Below, piece by piece: positions 1 to 13,958 of a DNA stretch of 64,000 nt. The notes under the pieces were generated by a model. It was not told the origin of the DNA. It worked only from the letters and a program-made list of their open reading frames with translations, and made no database searches. Position 1 is the stretch's first letter. Every line of letters begins with the position of its first letter. Source of the DNA: Euptelea pleiosperma (Eukaryota; Streptophyta; Magnoliopsida; Ranunculales; Eupteleaceae); NCBI GenBank assembly GCA_035048495.1, contig JASUTR010000031.1, positions 496,001-560,000 on the forward strand, given 5' to 3'. The position numbers and the translations under genes were made by a program.

Positions 1-1394
1 TTGTTATAGAAGATATTGGGTCAAATTACGAGGTCCGGTCGAGAACAAGTCACTAGTTATAGACTTCGGAATGTAACGCACAAACTAAGTCCAACTAGAG
101 TCATTGACACACGAATGGAGCAAACTTGTTTCGACTGTCCCGAATCTTGTTCCAAAACTTCAAATGTGTTTAAACAATTGCAATAGAAGATATAGAGTCA
201 AATTACGAGGTCCGGTTGAGAACAAGTCACTAGTTATAGGCTTAGGAATGTAACACACAAACTGAGTCCAATTAGAGACATTGACGCACGGATGGAGCAA
301 ACTTGTTTCGACCGTCCCGAATCTTGTTCCCAGACTTCAAATGTGTTTAAACAATTGTAATGGAAGAAATTGAGTCAAATTACGAGATCCGGTTGCGAAA
401 AAGTCACTTGTTATAAGCTTAGGAATGTAACGCACAAACTGAGTCCAATTAGAGTCAGTGACGCACGGATGGGGCAAACTTGTTTCCACAGTCCTGAATC
501 TTGTTTCTACAATTCAAATGTGTTTAAACAATTGTAATGGAAGAGATTGAGTAAAATTACGTGGTCCGGTTGCGAAAAAGTCACTTGTTATAAGCTTAGG
601 AATGTAACGCACAAACTGAGTCCAATTAGAGTCATTGAAGCAGGGATGGGGCAAACTTGTTCCAACGCTTCAAATGTGTTTAAACAATTGTAATAGAAGA
701 TATTGAGTCAAATTACGAGGTCCGGTTGGGAACAAGTCACTAGTTATAGGCTTAGGAATGTAACACACAAACTGAGTCAAATTAGAGACATTGACGCACG
801 GATGGAGCAAACTTGTTTCGACCGTCCCAAATCTTGTTCCAAGACTTCAAATGTGTTTAAACAATTATAATGGAAGAGATTGAATCAAATTACGTGGTCC
901 GGTTGTGAAAAATTCACTTGTTATAAGCTTAGGAATGTAACGCACAAACTGAGTCCAATTAGAGTCATTGACGCACGGATGGGGCAAACTTGTTACGACA
1001 GTCCCGAATCTTGTTCCTACACTTCAAATGTGTTTAAACAATTGTAATAGAAGATATTGAGTCAAATTACGAGGTCCGATTGAGAATAAGTCACTAGTTA
1101 TAGGCTTAGGAATGTGACACACAAACTGAATCCAATTAGAGACATTGACGCACGGATGGAGCAAACTTGTTTTGACCATCCCGAATCTTGTTCAAAGACT
1201 TCAAATGTGTTTAGACAATTGTAATGGAAGATATTGAGTCAAATTACCTGGTCCGGTTGCGAAAAAGTCACTTGTTATAAGCTTCGGAAGGTAACGCACA
1301 AACTGAGTCCAATTAGAGTCATTGACGCACGGATGGGGCAAACTTGTTTGACAGTCCCGAATCTTATTCCAACACTTCAAATGGGTTAAAACAA
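1..1394 (+). repeat. Satellite 8-mer HOR (A-B-C/D-S-H-I-J-K)
   Basis: Monomers start at 1, 178, 355, 532, 688, 865, 1042 and 1219. The next A monomer, recognised by TTGTTATAGAAG and CCGGTCGAGAAC, starts at 1395. The period is 1394 bp because monomer S (532-687) is 156 bp and K is 176 bp. Monomer 355 is C in its first half and D-like in its second (AGAGTCAGTGACGC, then TTTCTACAATTC). The D-E-(F-G)n part of the usual HOR is missing. The same 8-mer recurs at 26870-28263. Confidence 0.9.
532..687 (+). repeat. 156-bp short satellite monomer (S type)
   Basis: Twenty-one bases are missing between two CTTGTT motifs, so GCAAACTTGTT joins directly to CCAACGCTTC. The adjoining monomers are full length. 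Confidence 0.93.
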
Positions 1395-4048
1395 TTGTTA
1401 TAGAAGATATTGGGTCAAATTACGAGGTCCGGTCGAGAACAAGTCACTAGTTATAGACTTCGGAATGTAACGCACAAACTAAGTCCAACTAGAGTCATTG
1501 ACACACGAATGGAGCAAACTTATTTCGACTGTCCCGAATCTTGTTCCAAAACTTCAAATGTGTTTAAACAATTGCAATAGAAGATATAGAGTCAAATTAC
1601 GAGGTCTGGTTGAGAACAAGTCACTAGTTATAGGCTTAGGAATGTAACACACAAACTGAGTCCAATTAGAGACATTGACGCACGGATGGAGCAAACTTGT
1701 TTCGACCGTCCCGAATCTTGTTCCCAGACTTCAAATGTGTTTAAACAATTGTAATGGAAGAAATTGAGTCAAATTACGAGATCCGGTTGCGAAAAAGTCA
1801 CTTGTTATAAGCTTAGGAATGTAACGCACAAACTGAGTCTACTTAGAGTCATTGACGCACGGATGGGGCAAACTTGTTTCAACAGTCCTGAATCTTGTTT
1901 CTAAAATTCAAATGTGTTTAAACAATTGTAATGGAAGAGATTGAGTCAAATTACGTGGTCCGGTGGCGAAAAAGTGACTTGTTATAAGCTTAGGAATGTA
2001 ACGCACAAACTGAGTCCAATTAGAGTCAGTGACGCACGGATGGGGCAAACTTGTTTCCACAGTCCTGAATCTTGTTTCTACAATTCAAATGTGTTTAAAC
2101 AATTGTAATGGAAGAGATTGACTCAAATTACATGGTCCGGTTGCGAAAAAGTCACTTGTTATAAGCTTAGGAATGTAACGCACAAACTGAGTCCAATTGG
2201 AGTCATTGACGCACGGATGGAGCAAACTTGTTCCGACAGTCCCGAATCTTGTTCCTACACTTCAAATGTGTTTAAACAATTGTAATAGAAGATATTGAGT
2301 CTATTTACGAGGTCCGGTTGAGAACAAGTCACTAGTTATAGGCTTAGGAATGTAACACACAAACTGAGTCCAATTAGCGACATTGACGCACGGATGGAGC
2401 AAACTTGTTTCGACTGTCCCGAATCTTGTTCCAAGACTTCAAATGTGTTTAAACAATTATAATAAAAGAGATTGAGTCAAATTACCTGTTCCGGTTGCGA
2501 AAAAGTCACTTGTTATAAGCTTAGGAATGTAACGCACAAACTGAGTCCAATTGGAGTCATTGACGCACGGATGGAGCAAACTTGTTCCGACAGTCCCGAA
2601 TCTTGTTCCTACACTTCAAATGTGTTTAAACAATTGTAATAGAAGATATTGAGTCTATTTACGAGGTCCGGTTGAGAACAAGTCACTAGTTATAGGCTTA
2701 GGAATGTAACAAACAAACTGAGTCCAATTAGCGACATTGACGCACGGATGGAGCAAACTTGTTTCGACTGTCCCGAATCTTGTTCCAAGACTTCAAATGT
2801 GTTTAAACAATTATAATAAAAGAGATCGAGTCAAATTACCTGTTCCGGTTGCGAAAAAGTCACTTGTTATAAGCTTAGGAATGTAACGCACAAACTGAGT
2901 CCAATTGGAGTCATTGACGCACGGATGGAGCAAACTTGTTCCGACAGTCCCGAATCTTGTTCCTACACTTCAAATGTGTTTAAACAATTGTAATAGAAGA
3001 TATTGAGTCTATTTACGAGGTTCGGTTGAGAACAAGTCACTAGTTATAGGCTTAGGAATGTAAGAAACAAACTGAGTCCAATTAGCGACATTGACGCACG
3101 GATGGAGCAAACTTGTTTCGACTGTCCCGAATCTTGTTCCAAGACTTCAAATGTGTTTAAACAATTATAATAACAGAGTTTGAGTCAAATTACCTGTTCC
3201 GGTTGCGAAAAAGTCACTTGTTATAAGCTTAGGAATGTAACGCACAAACTGAGTCCAATTGGAGTCATTGACGCACGGATGGAGCAAACTTGTTCCGACA
3301 GTCCCGAATCTTGTTCCTACACTTCAAATGTGTTTAAACAATTGTAATAGAAGATATTGAGTCAAATTACGAGGTCCGGTTGGGAACAAGTCACTAGTTA
3401 TAGGCTTAGGAATGTAACACACAAACTGAGTCAAATTAGAGACATTGACGCACGGATGGAGCAAACTTGTTTCGACCGTCCCAAATCTTGTTCCAAGACT
3501 TCAAATGTGTTTAAACAATTATAATGGAAGAGATTGAATCAAATTACGTGGTCCGGTTGTGAAAAATTCACTTGTTATAAGCTTAGGAATGTAACGCACA
3601 AACTGAGTCCAATTAGAGTCATTGACGCACGGATGGGGCAAACTTGTTACGACAGTCCCGAATCTTGTTCCTACACTTCAAATGTGTTTAAACAATTGTA
3701 ATAGAAGATATTGAGTCAAATTACGAGGTCCGATTGAGAATAAGTCACTAGTTATAGGCTTAGGAATGTGACACACAAACTGAATCCAATTAGAGACATT
3801 GACGCACGGATGGAGCAAACTTGTTTTGACCATCCCGAATCTTGTTCAAAGACTTCAAATGTGTTTAGACAATTGTAATGGAAGATATTGAGTCAAATTA
3901 CCTGGTCCGGTTGCGAAAAAGTCACTTGTTATAAGCTTCGGAAGGTAACGCACAAACTGAGTCCAATTAGAGTCATTGACGCACGGATGGGGCAAACTTG
4001 TTTGACAGTCCCGAATCTTATTCCAACACTTCAAATGGGTTAAAACAA
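1395..4048 (+). repeat. Satellite 15-mer HOR, class I, n = 3
   Basis: Fifteen monomers start at 1395 (A), 1572 (B), 1749 (C), 1926 (D), 2103 (E), 2280/2457, 2634/2811 and 2988/3165 (three F-G dimers), 3342 (H), 3519 (I), 3696 (J) and 3873 (K). The period is 2654 bp, one base short of 15 x 177 because K is 176 bp. F is marked by GAGTCTATTTACGAGG, G by TTATAATAAAAGAG and TTACCTGTTCCGG, and D by CCGGTGGCGAAAAAGTGAC. This is the reference form for class I. Confidence 0.92.
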
Positions 4049-7000
4049 TTGTTATAGAAGATATTGGGTCAAATTACGAGGTCCGGTCGAGAACAAGTCA
4101 CTAGTTATAGACTTCGGAATGTAACGCACAAACTAAGTCCAACTAGAGTCATTGACACACGAATGGAGCAAACTTGTTTCGACTGTCCCGAATCTTGTTC
4201 CAAAACTTCAAATGTGTTTAAACAATTGCAATAGAAGATATAGAGTCAAATTACGAGGTCCGGTTGAGAACAAGTCACTAGTTATAGGCTTAGGAATGTA
4301 ACACACAAACTGAGTCCAATTAGAGACATTGACGCACGGATGGAGCAAACTTGTTTCGACCGTCCCGAATCTTGTTCCCAGACTTCAAATGTGTTTAAAC
4401 AATTGTAATGGAAGAAATTGAGTCAAATTACGAGATCCGGTTGCGAAAAAGTCACTTGTTATAAGCTTAGGAATGTAACGCACAAACTGAGTCTACTTAG
4501 AGTCATTGACGCACGGATGGGGCAAACTTGTTTCAACAGTCCTGAATCTTGTTTCTAAAATTCAAATGTGTTTAAACAATTGTAATGGAAGAGATTGAGT
4601 CAAATTACGTGGTCCGGTGGCGAAAAAGTGACTTGTTATAAGCTTAGGAATGTAACGCACAAACTGAGTCCAATTAGAGTCAGTGACGCACGGATGGGGC
4701 AAACTTGTTTCCACAGTCCTGAATCTGGTTTCTACAATTCAAATGTGTTTAAACAATTGTAATGGAAGAGATTGACTCAAATTACATGGTCCGGTTGCGA
4801 AAAAGTCACTTGTTATAAGCTTAGGAATGTAACGCACAAACTGAGTCCAATTGGAGTCATTGACGCACGGATGGAGCAAACTTGTTCCGACAGTCCCGAA
4901 TCTTGTTCCTACACTTCAAATGTGTTTAAACAATTGTAATAGAAGATATTGAGTCTATTTACGAGGTCCGGTTGAGAACAAGTCACTAGTTATAGGCTTA
5001 GGAATGTAACACACAAACTGAGTCCAATTAGCGACATTGACGCACGGATGGAGCAAACTTGTTTCGACTGTCCCGAATCTTGTTCCAAGACTTCAAATGT
5101 GTTTAAACAATTATAATAAAAGAGATTGAGTCAAATTACCTGTTCCGGTTGCGAAAAAGTCACTTGTTATAAGCTTGGGAATGTAACGCACAAACTGAGT
5201 CCAATTGGAGTCATTGACGCACGGATGGAGCAAACTTGTTCCGACAGTCCCGAATCTTGTTCCTACACTTCAAATGTGTTTAAACAATTGTAATAGAAGA
5301 TATTGAGTCTATTTACGAGGTCCGGTTGAGAACAAGTCACTAGTTATAGGCTTAGGAATGTAACAAACAAACTGAGTCCAATTAGCGACATTGACGCACG
5401 GATGGAGCAAACTTGTTTCGACTGTCCCGAATCTTGTTCCAAGACTTCAAATGTGTTTAAACAATTATAATAAAAGAGATCGAGTCAAATTACCTGTTCC
5501 GGTTGCAAAAAAGTCACTTGTTATAAGCTTAGGAATGTAACGCACAAACTGAGTCCAATTGGAGTCATTGACGCACGGATGGAGCAAACTTGTTCCGACA
5601 GTCCCGAATCTTGTTCCTACACTTCAAATGTGTTTAAACAATTGTAATAGAAGATATTGAGTCTATTTACGAGGTTCGGTTGAGAACAAGTCACTAGTTA
5701 TAGGCTTAGGAATGTAACAAACAAACTGAGTCCAATTAGCGACATTGACGCACGGATGGAGCAAACTTGTTTCGACTGTCCCGAATCTTGTTCCAAGACT
5801 TCAAATGTGTTTAAACAATTATAATAAAAGAGATTGAGTCAAATTACCTGTTCCGGTTGCGAAAAAGTCACTTGTTATAAGCTTAGGAATGTAACGCACA
5901 AACTGAGTCCAATTGGAGTCATTGACGCACGGATGGAGCAAACTTGTTCCGACAGTCCCGAATCTTGTTCCTACACTTCAAATGTGTTTAAACAATTGTA
6001 ATAGAAGATATTGAGTCAAATTACGAGGTCCGATTGAGAATAAGTCACTAGTTATAGGCTTAGGAATGTGACACACAAACTGAATCCAATTAGAGACATT
6101 GACGCACGGATGGAGCAAACTTGTTTCGACCGTCCCGAATCTTGTTCCCAGACTTCAAATGTGTTTAAACAATTGTAATGGAAGAAATTGAGTCAAATTA
6201 CGAGATCCGGTTGCGAAAAAGTCACTTGTTATAAGCTTAGGAATGTAACGCACAAACTGAGTCTACTTAGAGTCATTGACGCACGGATGGGGCAAACTTG
6301 TTTCAACAGTCCTGAATCTTGTTTCTAAAATTCAAATGTGTTTAAACAATTGTAATGGAAGAGATTGAGTCAAATTACGTGGTCCGGTGGCGAAAAAGTG
6401 ACTTGTTATAAGCTTAGGAATGTAACGCACAAACTGAGTCCAATTAGAGTCAGTGACGCACGGATGGGGCAAACTTGTTTCCACAGTCCTGAATCTTGTT
6501 TCTACAATTCAAATGTGTTTAAACAATTGTAATGGAAGAGATTGACTCAAATTACATGGTCCGGTTGCGAAAAAGTCACTTGTTATAAGCTTAGGAATGT
6601 AACGCACAAACTGAGTCCAATTGGAGTCATTGACGCACGGATGGAGCAAACTTGTTCCGACAGTCCCGAATCTTGTTCCTACACTTCAAATGTGTTTAAA
6701 CAATTGTAATAGAAGATATTGAGTCTATTTACGAGGTCCGGTTGAGAACAAGTCACTAGTTATAGGCTTAGGAATGTAACACACAAACTGAGTCCAATTA
6801 GCGACATTGACGCACGGATGGAGCAAACTTGTTTCGACTGTCCCGAATCTTGTTCCAAGACTTCAAATGTGTTTAAACAATTATAATAAAAGAGATTGAG
6901 TCAAATTACCTGTTCCGGTTGCGAAAAAGTCACTTGTTATAAGCTTAGGAATGTAACGCACAAACTGAGTCCAATTGGAGTCATTGACGCACGGATGGAG

Positions 7001-7764
7001 CAAACTTGTTCCGACAGTCCCGAATCTTGTTCCTACACTTCAAATGTGTTTAAACAATTGTAATAGAAGATATTGAGTCAAATTACGAGGTCCGGTTGGG
7101 AACAAGTCACTAGTTATAGGCTTAGGAATGTAACACACAAACTGAGTCAAATTAGAGACATTGACGCACGGATGGAGCAAACTTGTTTCGACCGTCCCAA
7201 ATCTTGTTCCAAGACTTCAAATGTGTTTAAAAAATTATAATGGAAGAGATTGAATCAAATTACGTGGTCCGGTTGTGAAAAATTCACTTGTTATAAGCTT
7301 AGGAATGTAACGCACAAACTGAGTCCAATTAGAGTCATTGACGCACGGATGGGGCAAACTTGTTACGACAGTCCCGAATCTTGTTCCTACACTTCAAATG
7401 TGTTTAAACAATTGTAATAGAAGATATTGAGTCAAATTACGAGGTCCGATTGAGAATAAGTCACTAGTTATAGGCTTAGGAATGTGACACACAAACTGAA
7501 TCCAATTAGAGACATTGACGCACGGATGGAGCAAACTTGTTTTGACCATCCCGAATCTTGTTCAAAGACTTCAAATGTGTTTAGACAATTGTAATGGAAG
7601 ATATTGAGTCAAATTACCTGGTCCGGTTGCGAAAAAGTCACTTGTTATAAGCTTCAGAAGGTAACGCACAAACTGAGTCCAATTAGAGTCATTGACGCAC
7701 GGATGGGGCAAACTTGTTTGACAGTCCCGAATCTTATTCCAACACTTCAAATGGGTTAAAACAA
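4049..7764 (+). repeat. Satellite 21-mer HOR with an internal recombinant
   Basis: Twenty-one monomers, 3716 bp. The order is A-B-C-D-E, three F-G dimers, a hybrid J/B monomer at 5996, then C-D-E, one F-G dimer and H-I-J-K. Monomer 5996-6172 begins like J (CCGATTGAGAATAAG) and ends like B (CGACCGTCCCGAATC, then TTCCCAGAC). It looks like two class I units joined by exchange between a J and a B monomer. Confidence 0.88.
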
Positions 7765-10418
7765 TTGTTATAGAAGATATTGGGTCAAATTACGAGGTCC
7801 GGTCGAGAACAAGTCACTAGTTATAGACTTCGGAATGTAACGCACAAACTAAGTCCAACTAGAGTAATTGACACACGAATATAGCAAACTTGTTTCGACT
7901 GTCCCGAATCTTGTTCCAAAACTTCAAATGTGTTTAAACAATTGCAATAGAAGATATAGAGTCAAATTACGAGGTCCGGTTGAGAACAAGTCACTAGTTA
8001 TAGGCTTAGGAATGTAACAAACAAACTGAGTCCAATTAGCGACATTGACGCACGGATGGAGCAAACTTGTTTCGACTGTCCCGAATCTTGTTCCAAGACT
8101 TCAAATGTGTTTAAACAATTGTAATGGAAGAAATTGAGTCAAATTACGAGATCCGGTTGCGAAAAAGTCACTTGTTATAAGCTTAGGAATGTAACGCACA
8201 AACTGAGTCTACTTAGAGTCATTGACGCACGGATGGGGCAAACTTGTTTCAACAGTCCTGAATCTTGTTTCTAAAATTCAAATGTGTTTAAACAATTGTA
8301 ATGGAAGAGATTGAGTCAAATTACGTGGTCCGGTGGCGAAAAAGTGACTTGTTATAAGCTTAGGAATGTAACGCACAAACTGAGTCCAATTAGAGTCAGT
8401 GACGCACGGATGGGGCAAACTTGTTTCCACAGTCCTGAATCTTGTTTCTACAATTCAAATGTGTTTAAACAATTGTAATGGAAGAGATTGACTCAAATTA
8501 CATGGTCCGGTTGCGAAAAAGTCACTTGTTATAAGCTTAGGAATGTAACGCACAAACTGAGTCCAATTGGAGTCATTGACGCACGGATGGAGCAAACTTG
8601 TTCCGACAGTCCCGAATCTTGTTCCTACACTTCAAATGTGTTTAAACAATTGTAATAGAAGATATTGAGTCTATTTACGAGGTCCGGTTGAGAACAAGTC
8701 ACTAGTTATAGGCTTAGGAATGTAACACACAAACTGAGTCCAATTAGCGACATTGACGCACGGATGGAGCAAACTTGTTTCGACTGTCCCGAATCTTGTT
8801 CCAAGACTTCAAATGTGTTTAAACAATTATAATAAAAGAGATTGAGTCAAATTACCTGTTCCGGTTGCGAAAAAGTCACTTGTTATAAGCTTAGGAATGT
8901 AACGCACAAACTGAGTCCAATTGGAGTCATTGACGCACGGATGGAGCAAACTTGTTCCGACAGTCCCGAATCTTGTTCCTACACTTCAAATGTGTTTAAA
9001 CAATTGTAATAGAAGATATTGAGTCTATTTACGAGGTCCGGTTGAGAACAAGTCACTAGTTATAGGCTTAGGAATGTAACAAACAAACTGAGTCCAATTA
9101 GCGACATTGACGCACGGATGGAGCAAACTTGTTTCGACTGTCCCAAATCTTGTTCCAAGACTTCAAATGTGTTTAAACAATTATAATAAAAGAGATCGAG
9201 TCAAATTACCTGTTCCGGTTGCGAAAAAGTCACTTGTTATAAGCTTAGGAATGTAACGCACAAACTGAGTCCAATTGGAGTCATTGACGCACGGATGGAG
9301 CAAACTTGTTCCGACAGTCCCGAATCTTGTTCCTACACTTCAAATGTGTTTAAACAATTGTAATAGAAGATATTGAGTCTATTTACGAGGTTCGGTTGAG
9401 AACAAGTCACTAGTTATAGGCTTAGGAATGTAACAAACAAACTGAGTCCAATTAGCGACATTGACGCACGGATGGAGCAAACTTGTTTCGACTGTCCCGA
9501 ATCTTGTTCCAAGACTTCAAATGTGTTTAAACAATTATAATAAAAGAGATTGAGTCAAATTACCTGTTCCGGTTGCGAAAAAGTCACTTGTTATAAGCTT
9601 AGGAATGTAACGCACAAACTGAGTCCAATTGGAGTCATTGACGCACGGATGGAGCAAACTTGTTCCGACAGTCCCGAATCTTGTTCCTACACTTCAAATG
9701 TGTTTAAACAATTGTAATAGAAGATATTGAGTCAAATTACGAGGTCCGGTTGGGAACAAGTCACTAGTTATAGGCTTAGGAATGTAACACACAAACTGAG
9801 TCAAATTAGAGACATTGACGCACGGATGGAGCAAACTTGTTTCGACCGTCCCAAATCTTGTTCCAAGACTTCAAATGTGTTTAAAAAATTATAATGGAAG
9901 AGATTGAATCAAATTACGTGGTCCGGTTGTGAAAAATTCACTTGTTATAAGCTTAGGAATGTAACGCACAAACTGAGTCCAATTAGAGTCATTGACGCAC
10001 GGATGGGGCAAACTTGTTACGACAGTCCCGAATCTTGTTCCTACACTTCAAATGTGTTTAAACAATTGTAATAGAAGATATTGAGTCAAATTACGAGGTC
10101 CGATTGAGAATAAGTCACTAGTTATAGGCTTAGGAATGTGACACACAAACTGAATCCAATTAGAGACATTGACGCACGGATGGAGCAAACTTGTTTTGAC
10201 CATCCCGAATCTTGTTCAAAGACTTCAAATGTCTTTAGACAATTGTAATGGAAGATATTGAGTCAAATTACCTGGTCCGGTTGCGAAAAAGTCACTTGTT
10301 ATAAGCTTCGGAAGGTAACGCACAAACTGAGTCCAATTAGAGTCATTGACGCACGGATGGGGCAAACTTGTTTGACAGTCCCGAATCTTATTCCAACACT
10401 TCAAATGGGTTAAAACAA
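7765..10418 (+). repeat. Satellite 15-mer HOR, class I, n = 3
   Basis: Same monomer order and 2654-bp period as 1395-4048. The second monomer (7942-8118) is a B/F mosaic: it opens as B (TTGCAATAGAAGATATAG) but carries AACAAACAAACTGAG and TTAGCGACATTG from F. The same mosaic is in the next unit at 10596, so the patch was inherited when one unit was copied. Confidence 0.88.
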
Positions 10419-12365
10419 TTGTTATAGAAGATATTGGGTCAAATTACGAGGTCCGGTCGAGAACAAGTCACTAGTTATAGACTTCGGAATGTAACGCACA
10501 AACTAAGTCCAACTAGAGTCATTGACACACGAATGGAGCAAACTTGTTTCGACTGTCCCGAATCTTGTTCCAAAACTTCAAATGTGTTTAAACAATTGCA
10601 ATAGAAGATATAGAGTCAAATTACGAGGTCCGGTTGAGAACAAGTCACTAGTTATAGGCTTAGGAATGTAACAAACAAACTGAGTCCAATTAGCGACATT
10701 GACGCACGGATGGAGCAAACTTGTTTCGACTGTCCCGAATCTTGTTCCAAGACTTCAAATGTGTTTAAACAATTGTAATGGAAGAAATTGAGTCAAATTA
10801 CGAGATCCGGTTGCGAAAAAGTCACTTGTTATAAGCTTAGGAATGTAACGCACAAACTGAGTCTACTTAGAGTCATTGACGCACGGATGGGGCAAACTTG
10901 TTTCAACAGTCCTGAATCTTGTTTCTAAAATTCAAATGTGTTTAAACAATTGTAATGGAAGAGATTGAGTCAAATTACGTGGTCCGGTGGCGAAAAAGTG
11001 ACTTGTTATAAGCTTAGGAATGTAACGCACAAACTGAGTCCAATTAGAGTCAGTGACGCACGGATGGGGCAAACTTGTTTCCACAGTCCTGAATCTGGTT
11101 TCTACAATTCAAATGTGTTTAAACAATTGTAATGGAAGAGATTGACTCAAATTACATGGTCCGGTTGCGAAAAAGTCACTTGTTATAAGCTTAGGAATGT
11201 AACGCACAAACTGAGTCCAATTGGAGTCATTGACGCACGGATGGAGCAAACTTGTTCCGACAGTCCCGAATCTTGTTCCTACACTTCAAATGTGTTTAAA
11301 CAATTGTAATAGAAGATATTGAGTCTATTTACGAGGTCCGGTTGAGAACAAGTCACTAGTTATAGGCTTAGGAATGTAACACACAAACTGAGTCCAATTA
11401 GCGACATTGACGCACGGATGGAGCAAACTTGTTTCGACTGTCCCGAATCTTGTTCCAAGACTTCAAATGTGTTTAAACAATTATAATAAAAGAGATTGAG
11501 TCAAATTACCTGTTCCGGTTGCGAAAACGTCACTTGTTATAAGCTTAGGAATGTAACGCACAAACTGAGTCCAATTGGAGTCATTGACGCACGGATGGAG
11601 CAAACTTGTTCCGACAGTCCCGAATCTTGTTCCTACACTTCAAATGTGTTTAAACAATTGTAATAGAAGATATTGAGTCTATTTACGAGGTCCGGTTGAG
11701 AACAAGTCACTAGTTATAGGCTTAGGAATGTAACAAACAAACTGAGTCCAATTAGCGACATTGACGCACGGATGGAGCAAACTTGTTTCGACTGTCCCGA
11801 ATCTTGTTCCAAGACTTCAAATGTGTTTAAACAATTATAATAAAAGAGATCGAGTCAAATTACCTGTTCCGGTTGCGAAAAAGTCACTTGTTATAAGCTT
11901 AGGAATGTAACGCACAAACTGAGTCCAATTGGAGTCATTGACGCACGGATGGAGCAAACTTGTTCCGACAGTCCCGAATCTTGTTCCTACACTTCAAATG
12001 TGTTTAAACAATTGTAATAGAAGATATTGAGTCTATTTACGAGGTCCGGTTGAGAACAAGTCACTAGTTATAGGCTTAGGAATGTAACACACAAACTGAG
12101 TCCAATTAGAGACATTGACGCACGGATGGAGCAAACTTGTTTCGACCGTCCCGAATCTTGTTCCCAGACTTCAAATGTGTTTAAACAATTGTAATGGAAG
12201 AAATTGAGTCAAATTACGAGATCCGGTTGCGAAAAAGTCACTTGTTATAAGCTTAGGAATGTAACGCACAAACTGAGTCCAATTAGAGTCAGTGACGCAC
12301 GGATGGGGCAAACTTGTTTCCACAGTCCTGAATCTTGTTTCTACAATTCAAATGTGTTTAAACAA
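10419..12365 (+). repeat. Satellite 11-monomer truncated HOR
   Basis: A (10419), B/F mosaic (10596), C, D, E, F, G, F, G, then hybrid F/B (12012) and hybrid C/D (12189). The H-I-J-K end of class I is missing and the unit runs directly into the trimer block at 12366. Confidence 0.85.
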
Positions 12366-13958
12366 TTGTAATGGAAGAGATTGACTCAAATTACGAGGTC
12401 CGGTCGAGAACAAGTCACTAGTTATAGACTTCGGAATGTAACGCACAAACTAAGTCCAACTAGAGTCATTGACACACGAATGGAGCAAACTTGTTTCGAC
12501 TGTCCCGAATCTTGTTCCAAAACTTCAAATGTGTTTAAACAATTGCAATAGAAGATATAGAGTCAAATTACGAGGTCCGGTTGAGAACAAGTCACTAGTT
12601 ATAGGCTTAGGAATGTAACACACAAACTGAGTCCAATTAGAGACATTGACGCACGGATGGAGCAAACTTGTTTCGACCGTCCCGAATCTTGTTCCCAGAC
12701 TTCAAATGTGTTTAAACAATTGTAATGGAAGAAATTGAGTCAAATTACGAGATCCGGTTGCGAAAAAGTCACTTGTTATAAGCTTAGGAATGTAACGCAC
12801 AAACTGAGTCCAATTAGAGTCAGTGACGCACGGATGGGGCAAACTTGTTTCCACAGTCCTGAATCTTGTTTCTACAATTCAAATGTGTTTAAACAATTGT
12901 AATGGAAGAGATTGACTCAAATTACGAGGTCCGGTCGAGAACAAGTCACTAGTTATAGACTTCGGAATGTAACGCACAAACTAAGTCCAACTAGAGTCAT
13001 TGACACACGAATGGAGCAAACTTGTTTCGACTGTCCCGAATCTTGTTCCAAAACTTCAAATGTGTTTAAACAATTCCAATAGAAGATATAGAGTCAAATT
13101 ACGAGGTCCGGTTGAGAACAAGTCACTAGTTATAGGCTTAGGAATGTAACACACAAACTGAGTCCAATTAGAGACATTGACGCACGGATGGAGCAAACTT
13201 GTTTCGACCGTCCCGAATCTTGTTCCCAGACTTCAAATGTGTTTAAACAATTGTAATGGAAGAAATTGAGTCAAATTACGAGATCCGGTTGCGAAAAAGT
13301 CACTTGTTATAAGCTTAGGAATGTAACGCACAAACTGAGTCCAATTAGAGTCAGTGACGCACGGATGGGGCAAACTTGTTTCCACAGTCCTGAATCTTGT
13401 TTCTACAATTCAAATGTGTTTAAACAATTGTAATGGAAGAGATTGACTCAAATTACGAGGTCCGGTCGAGAACAAGTCACTAGTTATAGACTTCGGAATG
13501 TAACGCACAAACTAAGTCCAACTAGAGTCATTGACACACGAATGGAGCAAACTTGTTTCGACTGTCCCGAATCTTGTTCCAAAACTTCAAATGTGTTTAA
13601 ACAATTGCAATAGAAGATATAGAGTCAAATTACGAGGTCCGGTTGAGAACAAGTCACTAGTTATAGGCTTAGGAATGTAACACACAAACTGAGTCCAATT
13701 AGAGACATTGACGCACGGATGGAGCAAACTTGTTTCGACCGTCCCGAATCTTGTTCCCAGACTTCAAATGTGTTTAAACAATTGTAATGGAAGAAATTGA
13801 GTCAAATTACGAGATCCGGTTGCGAAAAAGTGACTTGTTATAAGCTTAGGAATGTAACGCACAAACTGAGTCCAATTAGAGTCAGTGACGCACGGATGGG
13901 GCAAACTTGTTTCCACAGTCCTGAATCTTGTTTCTACAATTCAAATGTGTTTAAACAA
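12366..13958 (+). repeat. 531-bp trimer satellite HOR, three tandem copies
   Basis: Three near-identical copies start at 12366, 12897 and 13428, exactly 531 bp (3 x 177) apart. Each is hybrid E/A, then B, then hybrid C/D. The E/A monomer opens with GGAAGAGATTGACTCAAATT (E) and continues with ACGAGGTCCGGTCGAGAAC (A). Differences are few: the second copy has CAATTCCAATAG at the B start (13070s) and the third has AAAGTGACTT in its C/D monomer (13820s). A recent local triplication is the simplest reading. Confidence 0.92.

Noticed and set aside
131..148. CENP-B-box-like sequence on the minus strand of many monomers (TTCGGGACAGTCGAA)
   Set aside because: It keeps TTCG, the central A and CG but lacks the final GG of the core, and variants with ACCGTCCC lose the A as well. 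Plants have no established CENP-B-box system, so this is probably chance.
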